In this document: piece after piece, positions 25,301-37,160 of the stretch | How the letters are laid out: each line of letters begins with the position of its first letter | Position numbering within the stretch: position 1 is the stretch's first letter | Source of the DNA: Tamarix chinensis | Taxonomy: Eukaryota; Streptophyta; Magnoliopsida; Caryophyllales; Tamaricaceae | Length of the DNA: 64,000 nt | NCBI GenBank assembly: GCA_030549775.1 | Contig: CM060175.1 | Location: forward strand, 11,120,455 to 11,184,454 | Direction: 5' to 3' | Program-made: the position numbers and the translations under genes | The notes under the pieces: generated by a model | What the model was told of the DNA's origin: nothing | What the model saw: the letters and a program-made list of their open reading frames with translations, nothing else | The model's database searches: none

Positions 25301-25538
25301 ATTTAGACTCTATTTCCCCATGCCATATCCAACAAGTGTAACTTGTATCAATTCCATACACAAATAAATGATCTCTCAAATCATTAGCGTTGACACGCTG
25401 AATATAAGCACACTTCAAACAAGGACAGACTATTCTACTAGAGTCCCGAGCATGTTCAACTACAAACTTGATGAAAAACTCCACTCCTTCGTTATATTCT
25501 CTAGACAAACGATTTGCAGACAACCATTTCCGATCCAT
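22331..25538 (-). pseudogene. TNP2-like CACTA transposase, disrupted
   Basis: The catalytic transposase gene of the CACTA element, minus strand, from ATG at 25536-25538. The N-terminus has the transposase-associated zinc-binding region (MDRKWLSANRLSREY, CPCLKCAY). The TNP2 core follows, with KIHACPNDCILYRN (about 24890-24960) and ISGPNQPGNDIDVYLAPLID (about 24430-24500). Then come a DUF4218-type region with KSHDCHILMQHLL and QLEMYFPPSFFDIMVHL (23400-23680) and a DUF4216-type region with PIFGCRWVDNDSGVRYEDGF (about 22650-22720), ending in a basic tail. It is broken by TAG at 24690-24692, TAG at 24537-24539, TAA at 24390-24392, and frameshifts near 23800 and 23380. Apart from these lesions the domain order is complete. 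Confidence 0.93.
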
Positions 25539-25752
25539 ATTTTTTGAATCTAGATATATCCCATATGAAAGTAATTATTAAAAATCAATTGAATTATAAG
25601 TTTAATAATTCTCAAGTCACTCTTGCTTAGAAAGAATTAATCTCAAATGTATCATGCTATTCTATGTGTATATATATATACACGAATCATGCTAACAAGT
25701 TTCCAAAATTATATTAATGTTGATCAATGAAACTCCTCATACTTACAAAGAG

Positions 25753-25756
<4 letters not shown>

Positions 25757-25793
<37 letters not shown>
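25757..25793. repeat. (AT)n microsatellite
   Basis: A pure AT run inside the CACTA, upstream of the TNP2 start, followed by short TACA repeats. Confidence 0.95.
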
Positions 25794-25798
<5 letters not shown>

Positions 25799-25966
25799 CA
25801 TACATACGTAGAAAAATATTATATAATTAATAATTCAAATTACAAAAGATATACATACTACAGGATTTAAGCAGCAACAACACTATATACATCAAAATGT
25901 TGCTACAACTCAAATACCTAAAAAACGAAAAACTCATATCTAAAACTAAATCCCCCGATAGCCTTG

Positions 25967-26222
25967 TCAAGCTTGACTAAAAACTATAACTCTAAAAGTC
26001 CACTCATCACGATATATCATTTGATCCCTGACATCATCGCAAGAGAGTCTTCTCATGAATACTCTAGGGTAACCGAGGTGGATACTCCGAGGCAAGCTAT
26101 GACAATACCTCCACTCATCATCGATGACCATCAATTCTCTCGATATCCTATCATACTCTCTAGCAAACAACTCACCCTCAATAAATCTTGGGTGTGGTGC
26201 ATCAGTGTGGTAGACAAACCAC
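25967..26222 (-). CDS. Unrecognised short exon-like ORF in the CACTA
   Basis: An open minus-strand frame upstream of TNP2. It begins after a possible splice acceptor (TTTTTTATAG at about 26223-26232) with WFVYHTDAPHPRFIEGELF and continues REYDRISRELMVIDDEWRY to VFSQA and a stop. It is charged, without simple-sequence bias, and keeps a frame of about 85 codons in a region where random frames are short. It could be an exon of an accessory CACTA gene or of captured host sequence. I do not recognise the family. Confidence 0.4.
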
Positions 26223-26740
26223 TATAAAAAAGTAGACGTAGTTGATGCCCATGGCTCTATCTGAGGCAGGGTCAACAGAAGGTGATAAGATCTGAAATGG
26301 AAGGGGTGATAGGATTAGCCACTCGCGTACAAATGACATAGCTCGTCATATAACCATATCACATGAGTCCGTACATCTGTATGTGGTGCCATATGAATAT
26401 ACAGTGGAGGGTATGTCATCTCACTACCTACAAATGAGAACCACTAAATCTTATAATCAAGGTTGTTCTCGAAAGGATCTAAATTACAGAATATGTAAAC
26501 TGATCTTTAACTAGCTAGACAAATCATAAATATATTCTACCAGATCATAACCAACTATGTAAACCTAACAACATAAAACTAGTTAAAATAAGGACATAAT
26601 CTTTAGTTATATATTTAACAAACTGGCTAAACATCAAACTATCATCAAATCATTCAAGCTACGCATAGTAAAATCAAGTAGATATTAATAAGATAATATA
26701 TATATAGTACAACCTAATAAATCCTATATGATTATGATTA

Positions 26741-26741
26741 C

Positions 26742-26780
<39 letters not shown>
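26741..26780. repeat. (ATT)n microsatellite
   Basis: About thirteen ATT units, preceded by further ATT-like units from about 26730. Confidence 0.95.
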
Positions 26781-26785
<5 letters not shown>

Positions 26786-26930
26786 ATTATTCATCTCTAT
26801 TTAATTTTTATCACAACACCGATGCCCAACCAACCTCCTCAACTTTTCCCCATGCACAATACCCTTAATAAAAGGATTTTTCCCTATAGCCCTAGTTTAT
26901 ATTTAGTATAATAAACGATAAACCCTAACC

Positions 26931-26989
26931 CTAACCCTAACCCTCCCCCTCCCCCTCCCCTTCCCCTCCCCCTAACCCTAACCCTAACA
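26931..26989. repeat. Telomere-like CCCTAA array with CCCCCT core
   Basis: AACCCTAACCCTAACCCTAA leads into a C-only/T stretch of CCCCCT-type units (26941-26970) and returns to CCTAACCCTAACCCTAACA. The unit is the 6-bp CCCTAA (TTAGGG) and not the 7-bp CCCTAAA of most plants. The other strand could form G-quadruplexes. Confidence 0.9.
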
Positions 26990-27059
26990 ATAATTAGCCC
27001 TAATAAATTATAATAAAAAATAACACTAAACCTCATAAGATAATGATCCTAAACCTATA

Positions 27060-27096
27060 GCTAACCCTAACCCTAACCCTAACCCTAACCCTAACC
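27060..27096. repeat. Second telomere-like CCCTAA array
   Basis: Six nearly perfect CCCTAA units in the same orientation as the array 70 bp upstream. Both lie inside the CACTA element, so this is not a chromosome end. Confidence 0.92.
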
Positions 27097-27390
27097 ACAA
27101 TTATTTTAGATTATATATACACATCTTATATATAAATATATTATAAATATATATACATATAATAGAACACATATAAACACACATTTTACGGAATATAAAT
27201 ACACGTCTTACAAAATATATATTAAAATAAGCATATAAATACACATGATCTGCATAATAATGTGAGTGCTAAAAAAATATGCACACCTTAATTTTATACT
27301 TAGAACGTACATATCTTATGATAATAATATATATTTTAGGCTTATGGATTCTCTTAAAATAATAATACATATTTTTATAAAATAGATTAT

Positions 27391-27440
<50 letters not shown>
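27391..27440. repeat. (AC)n(AT)n compound microsatellite
   Basis: About fifteen AC units followed directly by ten AT units. It explains the Tyr/Ile/Val-Cys repeat translations on the minus strand. Confidence 0.95.
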
Positions 27441-27441
<1 letters not shown>

Positions 27442-27894
27442 ACTTAAGGTCTCGGCCGGCCACAATCAAAAAAGGACAGTAAAATTTTTCACCAACACAT
27501 CAAACGACAGATTTTCAAACAACAAACTGCAAGTTTACAATAACAAACAAACACAACCTCTTCGGTGCAACATGCATGCATTTATATATATATATATACA
27601 TATCAGTAGAGACAAATTAAGCAATGAAGGAAGAACAAATACATACGTAAAGGGAGCGACGGCGTGCAAGTTGAGAACGGCAATGACGAAGGTACAAATG
27701 CTGGCTACGTTCGCAAGAATGGCAGCGGGGTGGTGGAGAGATGGCGGTGCGATGGTTTCCCTTAATTTAGAGGAGTCAGAGCGGTGGTGCAAGGGTTTGC
27801 AAGAGAAAGAGAGTACGAGAGGGAAGCGGCAGAGTCTGAAATTTTTGGCACGAAACAGAAGAGAACGAAATAAAAGGAACTTTGTCAGAATTTG

Positions 27895-28181
27895 TTATTA
27901 AAACATGATTTAATAACGGTTCTTACAAGAACCGTTATTAAAACCTTGCCAATTTTGACAACGGTTCTTGTTTGAACCGTTATTAAATCATTATTTAATA
28001 ATGGTTTTACGTCAACCGTTATTAAAATTCCCGTGCAAAATTTCACCTTGCACTTTTAATAACGCTTATTACCTAAAACCGTTATTAAAACTTCCCGTGT
28101 ATTAATTTTCACGCATTTGACGACGGTTTTCGAACCACCGTTATTAATGTCCCGTTATTATTTCCTGTTTCTGTAGTAGTG
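27895..28181. repeat. Right CACTA terminus and subterminal array
   Basis: Facing pairs of TTTAATAACGGTT and AACCGTTATTAAA mirror the left array. The last 18 bp complement to CACTACTACAGAAACAGG, and AAT follows at 28182-28184. Confidence 0.93.
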
Positions 28182-28203
28182 AATAGTGGCTCAGGTGTGT
28201 TAT
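28182..28203 (-). repeat. Copy 5 sliver between CACTA and copy 1
   Basis: AATAGTGGCTCAGGTGTGTTAT is the continuation of the 60-bp array unit. Its last five bases, GTTAT (28199-28203), are the left TSD candidate of copy 1; GTTTT at 33265-33269 is the right one (4 of 5 match). Confidence 0.8.
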
Positions 28204-30344
28204 TGTAACACTCCTAAAATTCACTACTGAAAAATTTCGTTAATTTAAAGGAAATTAGCGGAAGCAAATTAATAAACCGTGAACTTTGGGGATATTACCA
28301 CTACACTTAGTACCAGACCAGTTCACTTCTACCGTTTCAGTACCAAGTGCTAAGGTTAAAAGAGTAAAACACAATTTACGAGAATTTCAAACATATTTAA
28401 ATCAGAGTAGCGCAAGTAAACATTTTATAAGAATATAATCCACCAATGGTGGTTCAAGATAACAAATACATAGAAACTGTGAATTTAATGGAGATGGAGT
28501 AAAACCCTTACAGTTCCGGATAGTTCCTTATACTCTTTCCCAATGGCCCACTTGAGTAACATCGAATACGACCTGCAAGGGGTTCAATGGGGCCCCACGA
28601 ATGGAACCCTTCAGTACTATGGTACTAAGTAACCCTTTAAAAATGCACTTAAAAGTAGGCACGCGATGTAACACATGATATACTACGATATCCATACATA
28701 ACGACAGATATAAACATAACATTCACATCCATACATTCACATATTCAACAAGTCAATCAGATATTAATGGTGTATACGTAACATTCACTTTCATCCATTC
28801 ACATACTTAACAAGCCAACCAAACATTAATAGGCCATAATGAATAATCGATACTTTTAGGGCCTTAAGGCCATTAGTCCCTCATTAATGAATCATCTCGA
28901 TTTATAAATATCCATGTGAGTGCTGGAACCCTACTATTATAGCCGGTGGACCGGAAATACATATAGGGCAGAATGCTCCTGACAATTATTATTCGTTGGT
29001 GGACCAGTCTCCAAGGCAGAACGCTCTTGGCTACTATTATTCGCCGGTGGACCGGTCTGGCCCTGACTCACAAGGTGTTCCACTATAAGTGATTAGAATA
29101 TTTCCCATGTCTTATCGTTATTACGTTTGTTTTGCTGAGCACGGAATCCCCCACTATTATAGCCGGTGGATCGGAAATACATACAGGGTAGAACGCTCCT
29201 GACCACTATTATTCACCGGTGGACTGATCTCCAGGGCACCCTGGCTCCTGGCCACTATTATTCACCGGTGGACCGGTTTGGGTGCGGCTCAACATCTTCC
29301 TCTTTAAGTGATTAGTGTCTTATTCGTATCTTAATTGAAAGATTTCACCCTTCACATGCATGGCTAACTATATCCATACTTATCCTCCCAGGAGGACTCG
29401 TCCCATATCTTGAGACTTCTGTGCCTCCTAACTCACCCCAACATCCTTTCCTTAATGCACTTTCTCACACTGGGAGCCCGAATCCTAAGTGTGTGGGTCA
29501 AGCCCACTCACCGCCTTACTCTAGGGTTTTCTCCAAAAATCTTAATCTGGGCCTATGTGGTCCATCTTTCTCTGCCTTACACATCCCAACTATTTCAACA
29601 CCCTACACGTCATGACCCTTAGATCCAACCCTCACTTTCTACCCCACTCATTCTCATTTATTTTTTATTATTTTCTTTTTCTTTTCAACTTTCTTACATT
29701 AGGTTTTCCTCTCAACCATAGATTAGTCTCCTACGCACCCTTATACTGTCCCACGTACTATTTTTTGCCCAAATCCCCCAGACACCCAAACAACACTTTT
29801 ATTACCTTCCTCGCGCCCCGAGGCAACTTTCTATATGTAAAGTTTGCCCTCATGCGGACTCTAACCATCCCATGCAAACCCTAGTTCCTCCCATACCTAC
29901 ATTTGCCAACTTACTTCCCTTTGGTTATCTTTCTCTCCCATTTCTCTTTTTCATGCCTCCATCCCACATTACCACATTAATTATCCTAGCATGCATGTCC
30001 TAAAGGGCCACATCACATCACATCATAACTTACAGCATATCTGTATTATCACATACCAAAAGAGGACACATGAACACATCTCAGTTCCAAACCACGCCAC
30101 ACATGAAACACTTAAAATAATAATATATAGAATACGACATATAAATTATATAGGGCATCCAAGGCATGTAGGACACATAGCACACATTCAGCCTTAGCTA
30201 CACCCTTTATTCAATTTAGGTTACTAAACTATCTCCTACCCTTATTAGGCCACTAATCACACTTTGTAATTGTTACACTTAATATATTTTTCATTTGGTT
30301 GGTTAGCTTACCAATTTGCCAATTTCTTTTATTATAATTAACAA

Positions 30345-31060
30345 ATTTCCATTTGGTTGGTCAAATTACCAAATTACCCCTTTAGTTGGTTAAATTACCA
30401 AATTGCCCTTCGCATTTATAATATTTACCATTTTACCCTTCTCCATTATTAAATTTTCATTTTACCCTTCTCAATTATTATAATTACCAAGTTACTCATT
30501 TCCAATTTCTACTTTATCCCTTTTATTTACGAAATTACTATTTTACACCTTTACTTTTAAATTTACCATTTTACCCCTTAACTTCCAAAAATTACCATAA
30601 CACCCTCTCACTTATAAGATTATCATTTTATCCTTAATTACGGAATTACCATTTGACCTCTTTTAATTTCAAAATTTCCATTTTTCCCTCTAATTATGAA
30701 ATTACTATTTTACCCTTTTATTACAAAATTCCCATTTGCCCTTTTATCACAAAATTACTATTTTACCCCTTTAATTACAAAATTATCATTGTGCCCCCTT
30801 TAATTACAAAATTACCATTTTACCCTTTAATCATGAAATTACTAATTTATCCTTTAATTTCGTAATTACCCTTTTACCCTTTAATTATAAAATTACCATT
30901 TTACCCTTTAATCATAAAATTACAATTTTACCCTTTAATTACAAAATTTCCTTTTGTAACCTTTAATTACAAAATTACCATTTTACCCCTTAAATTATAA
31001 AATTACCATTTTACCCCTTCACTTCCAAAATTACCATATTACCCCTTGTTACACCACTCA
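30345..31060 (+). repeat. ACCATTTTACCC minisatellite
   Basis: About twenty diverged units of the form TTTAATTACAAAATTACCAT plus TTTACCC, roughly 28-33 bp each, fill 700 bp. The same motif, in poorer form, occurs at 58490-58815 in copy 2 and at 7440-7500 in copy 4. Confidence 0.88.
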
Positions 31061-31699
31061 TTTTAAATTATCACTACTAATTAAAATAATAATAATAATA
31101 ATACCTCATTCAAAAATAATATATTTAATATATACTTTTAGTACCCACACATATTAGGCCATATTCATGTATAAGATATGTATTACTAAAATACCCCTAA
31201 AGCTCACAAAATATTGATCATGCATTAAGATCACAATAGCGTAATACAAAATGGATAATACTTAACATTTTCATTAACCACCAAACTTCTACCTTAAACA
31301 ATATTTCCATACATATCATATATCCTATCATGTTTCCTTTTATCAACCAACACAAGAAACCATATATAATATATTAAACAATATATATCAAGTATAATAC
31401 ACATTAAAAATGCCTAATGTGCTAACATGCGTTATCCATGCATTTAAGTGGGATTTAAGAGTTACCTCGATCTCTACAAAAACGAACCTTACCGGTATCT
31501 CGGTTAAAGATTCAAGCTTTGATTATCAAAATCAATACCTAAAAATAATATCAAGACTTATTACATTAGAAATAATAAAAATCAAAGTATAAGGCTTTAT
31601 AACACTTAATTAATCAAATACTTAAATTAAAATATTATTATACCTTAAAATTGTTACCCATTTAATCAAGAAAGGCAACAGCTCATAGTGCTCATGAAG

Positions 31700-32945
31700 C
31701 ATAAGCTGCATGCAAGGAAATGAGGGGAGAGGCTCAAAATGGCAAGAATGGGAGGAGGGAGTGGTGTTTTCGGGTTGGGGTTTTGGGGCTATGAAAAAGG
31801 GTGGTTGGGGGAGGATTTAGGGCAAAGGAAGGGTGCAGAGTTGGAGAGGGGTGTAAGTGGTGGTCGGGGATGGGTTGACGGTAGCTAAAGGTGGTGGAGG
31901 TGGCGGCAGTGAAGCAGCAAAAGGAGGTTACCAAGGGGGAGGTTGAGATGGGGCTGGTGAGGAGGGAAAAGGAAGAGGGAAAATGAAGGCTTTCGGGTGG
32001 CGGGTTCATGTAAAGGATGATTGGGGGTGGTAGAGGGGGTTGCAGGGATTACTGTGGTGGATCAGGTGACAATAGAAGAGGTGGGACGACGGCGGCCCGG
32101 GGCTGCACAGGGTGGCTACCGAGAAAGGGGGAAAGAAGAGAAAAAGAAGAGAGGAGGAAGGAGGAGGATCCAGGGTGGCTCAATGGGTGTTGTGATCGAT
32201 CGAGGGTGAGGTAGAGGGTGGCAGGGGGTGGTGTAGGTGAATGTTGAGGCGACGGAAGAGGTAGAGCGGCGACAACAAAGCAAAATAGGAAGGTTGAGGG
32301 AAGGAGGAGAAAGGGAGAGAAAAGAGGCTCGGGCAAGGCATATCGGGCTCGAAAAATGGCCGAATGGAATAGGAAGGGAAGAAGAAAAAGAATAAGGAGA
32401 GAGAGGAGGGGATAGGGTGCTCGAGGGATTGCGGTAGGGTGGTAGGGAAATGGCCATAGAAGGGAGAGGGAGAGAGAGAGTTGGGATGGGCAGAGAAATG
32501 GCGGGAGAGAGGGAGAGAGAGTTAGGGAGGTCAATGGGGAGAGGGGTTGCAGGTTGGGGTGGCAGTGATGGCAAGTTGACGGGATTCTCGCCGAGGAAAG
32601 AGGAAGAAGAAAAAGAAAGGGGAGGGGGAGCTGGGTGCGTGCAACAGGCGACCGAAGAAAAGAAAGAAGCAGGTCGGCCTGGTCGAGGAAGAAAGGAAAG
32701 AAAAGAAAGAGGGGCGACCGGGCTCGTGCGAAGGAGAGGGGGAAAATGGGTTAGTAGGCCACGCACTAGGGAGAAGGAGAGGAAGGAGAGGAGAGATAAG
32801 TCAGCGGTCCAACGCGCAGGAGGGGAAGGGACAGGCCGGCCAGCCAACGACCCAAGGAAGGAAAGGAAAAAGAAAGAAAAGAGAAAAAGGAGAAAAAGTA
32901 GGAGGAAAAAGGGAAAAAGGAAAAAGAAAAAGGAAAATGGGTTTA
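31700..32945 (+). repeat. Purine-biased GGT/GGA-rich block
   Basis: The plus strand is heavily G/A over about 1.2 kb, ending in a nearly pure purine run at 32855-32940. Long open frames on both strands here (for example 32116-32847 minus and 32450-32950 plus) translate to Pro/Ser- or Arg/Lys/Glu-rich low-complexity peptides with no domain; I treat them as composition artefacts. The block recurs in copies 3 (42500-43270), 4 and 5. Confidence 0.8.
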
Positions 32946-33264
32946 AATAAAATAATTTAATTTATAAAATAAAAAAATACAATATTTTTGGGTAATAAAT
33001 TTATTTAATAATTTAATTTAATAACATTAAAATATAAGGGTTTAAAAAGGATAATTTTAGTAAAATAATGGTTTGAAATTTTATTTAAATAATAAGAGTG
33101 TGAGAAAATAATAAAATATTTATTTTAATTTATTAAATATTTAATTCCAATCTTATATATTCAAAAATCCATAAAATAATTAAATTAAATAGATATAAAT
33201 GCTAATTTATCCCAAAAAAATTTATTTATTAAATTATAAGCTTTTAAAATTTTGGGGGATTACA

Positions 33265-33909
33265 GTTTTCCCCGATAAGTTTTAGATAGTTCCACCAGTT
33301 TAAGAATAGTGGGGTCCTGTACTCATCATATATAAAGGAATGAAAATGGACTATACTTAATAAAAAGATCTAGATCGTATTATGTTTTATGAGAAGATCA
33401 TTTACTTGGTTATATTCCTTTATCATTTAGTGTGAAAGCATGTGCTACTTATATTTCTATTTTGATAGTATTGTTCCCTTACTCAGTATGTAGCATACTA
33501 ACCACCCGTTTTATGGGTGCTGCTCATTCCCACGAGTAGACCTGCTCTATTTTGTAGGTGATTGATGATTGTAGCTTGATGTGCTTGCCTTGTGTGAGCA
33601 TTAAATGTTTTCGTAAAGGGTATGGTTATCAAATATCTCTATCTCTCTCTTTAGACTCCTAGTCAACTGTTTTTACTATTTATTCCCTTCTCTCATTTTT
33701 GTATCCTGTACACGGTAGAATCATATGCTTCCCACACCTGATTATTAGGTATGAGTTACTTTTGCCTTATACCCGACATGGACTGGACATTGGGAATGCC
33801 TCTTCTATGTTGGATGCGGCGTGACATCCCCATGTTTTGTGATTTGACTTCTGCTTTTAAATTTTTAAAAATAAAAATTTTAAGTTCCAAAATTTGGGGG
33901 GGTGTTATA
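33265..33909 (-). repeat. Copy 5, 5' end portion
   Basis: It resumes mid-unit with TTTTCCCCGATAAG, the counterpart of TTATCCCCGAGGAG at 10799. It matches the reverse complement of copy 3: ACCCATAAAACGGGTGGTTA near 33510 pairs with ACCCATAAAAAGGGTGGTTA at 40412. It ends GGGTGTTATA at 33909, the decayed complement of TGTAACACCC, which is the 5' terminus. Confidence 0.75.
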
Positions 33910-34611
33910 ATAAGAGGAGAGGGTTGGTTGGGGATGAGAGAAATGAAAGAGAAAAGAGAAGGGGGGAATGGATGAGAAGGTGGTGTTGTGTTGGAGTGGA
34001 AGGGTGTAGGAGGAGAGAAGCCAGAGGCGAGGAGAGGCAATGGTGGATAGGGGTTATGCATACAGGAAGAAGAGGGGGAGGAGATGATGGCTGGAAGATG
34101 GTTCGGCGGTGGTGGTTGCTGGTTATTAGCTACAAGTTGACGGTGCTGGATGTATGAGGGAGGTGCGGTGCTATACATGTGGGAAGGTACATGTGGGGGA
34201 GAAGGGATAAGGGAGGAAGATGGTGGTGTGTTTGGTTCTCAGGGGGCCTAGTGTCTAATAAGAATAGAGAGGGAAGAGGGTTTTTTGGTTGGGAGGGGTG
34301 TGTGCATGAGTGTATACGTACATATGTATACATATATGTTGAGTGTAGTAAGTTAATGAGGGAGAAAAGGAGAGTGATTAGGGGAGAAATTTGGGCATGC
34401 AACGGGTAAGTTCATAGGGAAAAATGGTAGAGTAAAAATATTTTTATTTTTATTTTAGTTTTAGGTTAGTTTAGATAGACTAGGGTGTGGGGTAAAAAAT
34501 ATCTTAGGAAAAATAATCCGATCTAGGATAGATTAAAATGAAGGGAAAGAGTAAAATTAATTTGGGATAAATTTTAAGAAATTTATTTTGAGTTCTGAGT
34601 AAAACATTATA
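33910..34611 (+). repeat. Copy 4, 3' end portion
   Basis: The purine-rich block of copy 4 resumes here (GAGGAGAGGGTTGG and on) and gives way to an AT-rich end. The likely 3' terminus is CATTATA at 34605-34611, after GAGTAAAA that parallels GAGCAAAATTTT at the end of copy 5. The terminus is decayed and uncertain. ORFs at 33894-34402 are low-complexity artefacts. Confidence 0.5.
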
Positions 34612-36179
34612 AATAAAATAATTAGGCTACAATTTAAGTGTAATCTAGGATTAAATTCAATATCCCAATTTCTATCCAATTTTGACCCAACTAAATTTAT
34701 ATTTAACCCGTCGTAATAATACGAATAATAATAACACGTTTAATACTAAACCTCCTAAAATAATCATTATAACTAATCACACGTAATTATTAATTTATAA
34801 TTAAGATTTCTAAAAATATATTACTAAACCAATACCAAACACACGACCCAAAATAAACAAAACTCACACATACTTCTTGGTTTATTAACCTTAACAAAAT
34901 AAAACTTTCACAAGGCATATACACTTAAACAATTTCAACACCAATCTATGAACACCATAGGAGATCAACCAGCATCAAAGGATTGAGCATGCATGTTCTC
35001 ATGAAAAATTTAAAACTCCACATGTTTAAAAATCAACCACACTACAGGCACAAAATTCTGTGGATAACTTTAACATAAAATTTTTCCTATCCTTATTTTG
35101 AAACTATCATGCATTATCATTCAAAATTTCTTCTAGAATCATGTAAGATCATACTATCATATGTAAGATTAATGTGTAGCATTTAAGTTTTATAATAATA
35201 ATAAAAGAATTCATTAAGATTCAAATAATTCAGTCAAGAAGAATCAAGAATCTTACTAGAACTTCAATGGTGGTATATTTAGGCTGTTGAAAATTTGATT
35301 TGTTTGTGCACTTGTGATGTCGACTTCAAAGCCTTATTTGATTCCACTTTTGATGTGGAAGATTATCTCTAAGCAATATTGTGTAACTAGGAACTTTTTC
35401 TTTGGATTACAAGTTGCAAAAACTCCACAAACTTTCGAACTCTTCAACTTGAATTAGATGATACTCGAATGCTTTGGTAGGGTGGCCTTGATGTACTCTA
35501 ATATCAATTGCCTTCTAATGCAAATTCCTTTATTTCTTAATAGAACACTCTTAAAACTCTCCAAGACTCTCAATTGAAGAAGGAGAAGAAAAGAAGAAGA
35601 ACACACACTTCTCTCAAGTAGCTCTCTCGTTCAAATATGAGCTCTTTATCTCATGTTATTATTATTTTATAACCAATGTGTACATGTCTTTATAAATTCA
35701 TGTACCCATACAAGCCCGTTCATAAATAAGCCCATTAATCAGCTCTCATTAATGAAATTAACCCGTAATGCATGGTACTAACACATATTTAAAGAGTTAC
35801 AATGACAATTTACAAGTATTACAAAGTATACAATAAAATAACAAAGCTACACAACTTTAAATAATGTAATACATATCTCTAATCATATATAGTCCAACTT
35901 TTGTCTTGTAGCCTTGTTCTTCCTTGAAATTTGTATTCCTTATAATGCTATTTTCATTGTCTTGTATATTAAAGATCTTCAATAGCATGCATGTCTTACA
36001 AAAATGTACATAACCTGCAAGAATTACTTGACAAAATATTATATGCATAAGAATTTTCAACCACAATGGGTTCCATCTCCAAGTATGCTAATTCTTCTTA
36101 TTTTTCATCATATAAAGAGTAAGATTGAGAGTGATATAGAGATGCTCCTACATCATATTTCTTCATTCATCCTTTTTTT
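34612..36179. other. Unidentified non-coding sequence
   Basis: AT-rich sequence without a convincing gene. The part at 35570-35780, read on the minus strand, has a leader-like GAGAGAGC..CTTCTTCTTCTCC composition. This could be part of a retrotransposon LTR or leader, but I cannot fix boundaries. Confidence 0.4.
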
Positions 36180-37160
36180 TACCCTAAATCATTTTGTAAT
36201 ATATCTTGAAAATGATTTGTCAAGAAGAAAGTATGATAAAAAAAACTAAGCTAATGAAGTCGGTTTCTAATGTAAAATATTGACAAAAGGATGCAATATC
36301 AATCTAAATAGTAATTTGAATATATTAATTCTTTTAAATATGTTTAATTCTTAAATTCTATTCAATTCAAAACTGATATTTTCTTGGTTATGTTCACTTT
36401 ATAATGTAAACAAGATTTAGTTTATGGTGTGTATATGGTTAACATAGTAACTTAAGTTGTATGCATATAGCTAAAAAAAATAATCTTGATTCATCAAATT
36501 TTCAAAAGCCAACATAACATTTTTTTTTGGATTTTATTCTCTTAAATGACAAAAAAATATTTTCATCTTATTGTTGTCTTTATTATCATCTACTTTCTTC
36601 ATTCTTCATATACTTTTTTTTTTATAAAGTAAACAATATAGTATGTTTTGAATACAATGAGTTGTTTATTTCCTCTAGCTGTAATCTTATTATAATTTTC
36701 ACTTTTCATTTGCCAATTTATTTCTGATGTTGTTGACATAATATAATTTATAATATGTAAAAAAAATTTAATAATTTATGCTACAAGTTTGTTCATTTGA
36801 CTAAATCATTGAATATATATGGGCTTAATAGTGTAATTTTTTTAAAATCTTTTTAACTTAAAATTATGTTTTTTTTATAGCATATACCTATATAAGTTTT
36901 ATATTTTAAATTTTTTGTAGGTTTTTACAATCCTATGATTCGATTATTTACGGTCCAATCCTAAGCCTCCAAATTGATTCTAGGTAAAATCTTAATTCTA
37001 ACAACTTTGATATCAAGTCATGTTTGTTGGTGAATTCATGTGCTTATGTCTTTTCTTATTCCTCTTATGATATCCCATGAGCTGTCCATTCTCCTGCTAA
37101 TCTTGTAATTCTGCATATCTTGTTCTCCTGCATCCCATGATCATATATGATACCATGTTA
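36180..37160 (+). repeat. Dispersed repeat B, copy B1
   Basis: Closely similar in the same orientation to 63048-64000. Shared phrases: CATTTTGTAATATATCTTGA, GTAATTTGAATATATTAATT, TTTAGTTTATGGTGTGTA, and near the right end TTATTCCTCTTATGATATCC. The counterpart runs out of the window. No protein is evident in either copy. Confidence 0.85.

Larger units (their letters stand above)
11212..28181 (-). mobile_element. CACTA (En/Spm) transposon with Ulp1-type gene
   Basis: The termini are CACTACCCCGGAAAGGGG on the left and, complemented, CACTACTACAGAAACAGG on the right, flanked by AAT on both sides. Inside each end lies an array of TTTAATAACGGTT motifs in both orientations. Both main genes read on the minus strand: a TNP2-like transposase (22331-25538) and a Transposase_24/Ulp1 protein (12102-22212). 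The span is 16,970 bp, of which 6,885 are a later gypsy element plus its 5-bp TSD copy, so the original was about 10.1 kb. Both genes are broken, so it could move only if supplied with transposase from elsewhere. Confidence 0.95.
28204..33264 (+). repeat. Long TG..CA repeat, copy 1 (complete, solo-LTR-like)
   Basis: 5061 bp from TGTAACACTCCTAAAATT to TTTTGGGGGATTACA, with near-palindromic LTR-like ends and candidate TSD GTTAT/GTTTT. Internal order: a 5' section with CAGTACTATGGTACTAAGTA (28612), CCACTATTATTCNCCGGTGG modules (28930-29280), a pyrimidine-rich section, the ACCATTTTACCC minisatellite (30345-31060), an AT-rich section, and a strongly purine-biased block (31700-32945). No retrotransposon protein is encoded, and no second LTR or internal region is present, so it is most simply a solo LTR of a large family. 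A non-autonomous element is an alternative. Confidence 0.75.

Noticed and set aside
26931..27096. A chromosome end or telomere fusion point
   Set aside because: The arrays are short, in one orientation, and enclosed by a CACTA element with matching termini and TSD.
32049..32950. Overlapping long ORFs (161, 243 and 166 codons) on both strands as possible Pro-rich or Lys/Arg-rich proteins
   Set aside because: They arise from a strongly purine-biased repeat; translations are low-complexity on both strands and no domain or splice structure is visible.
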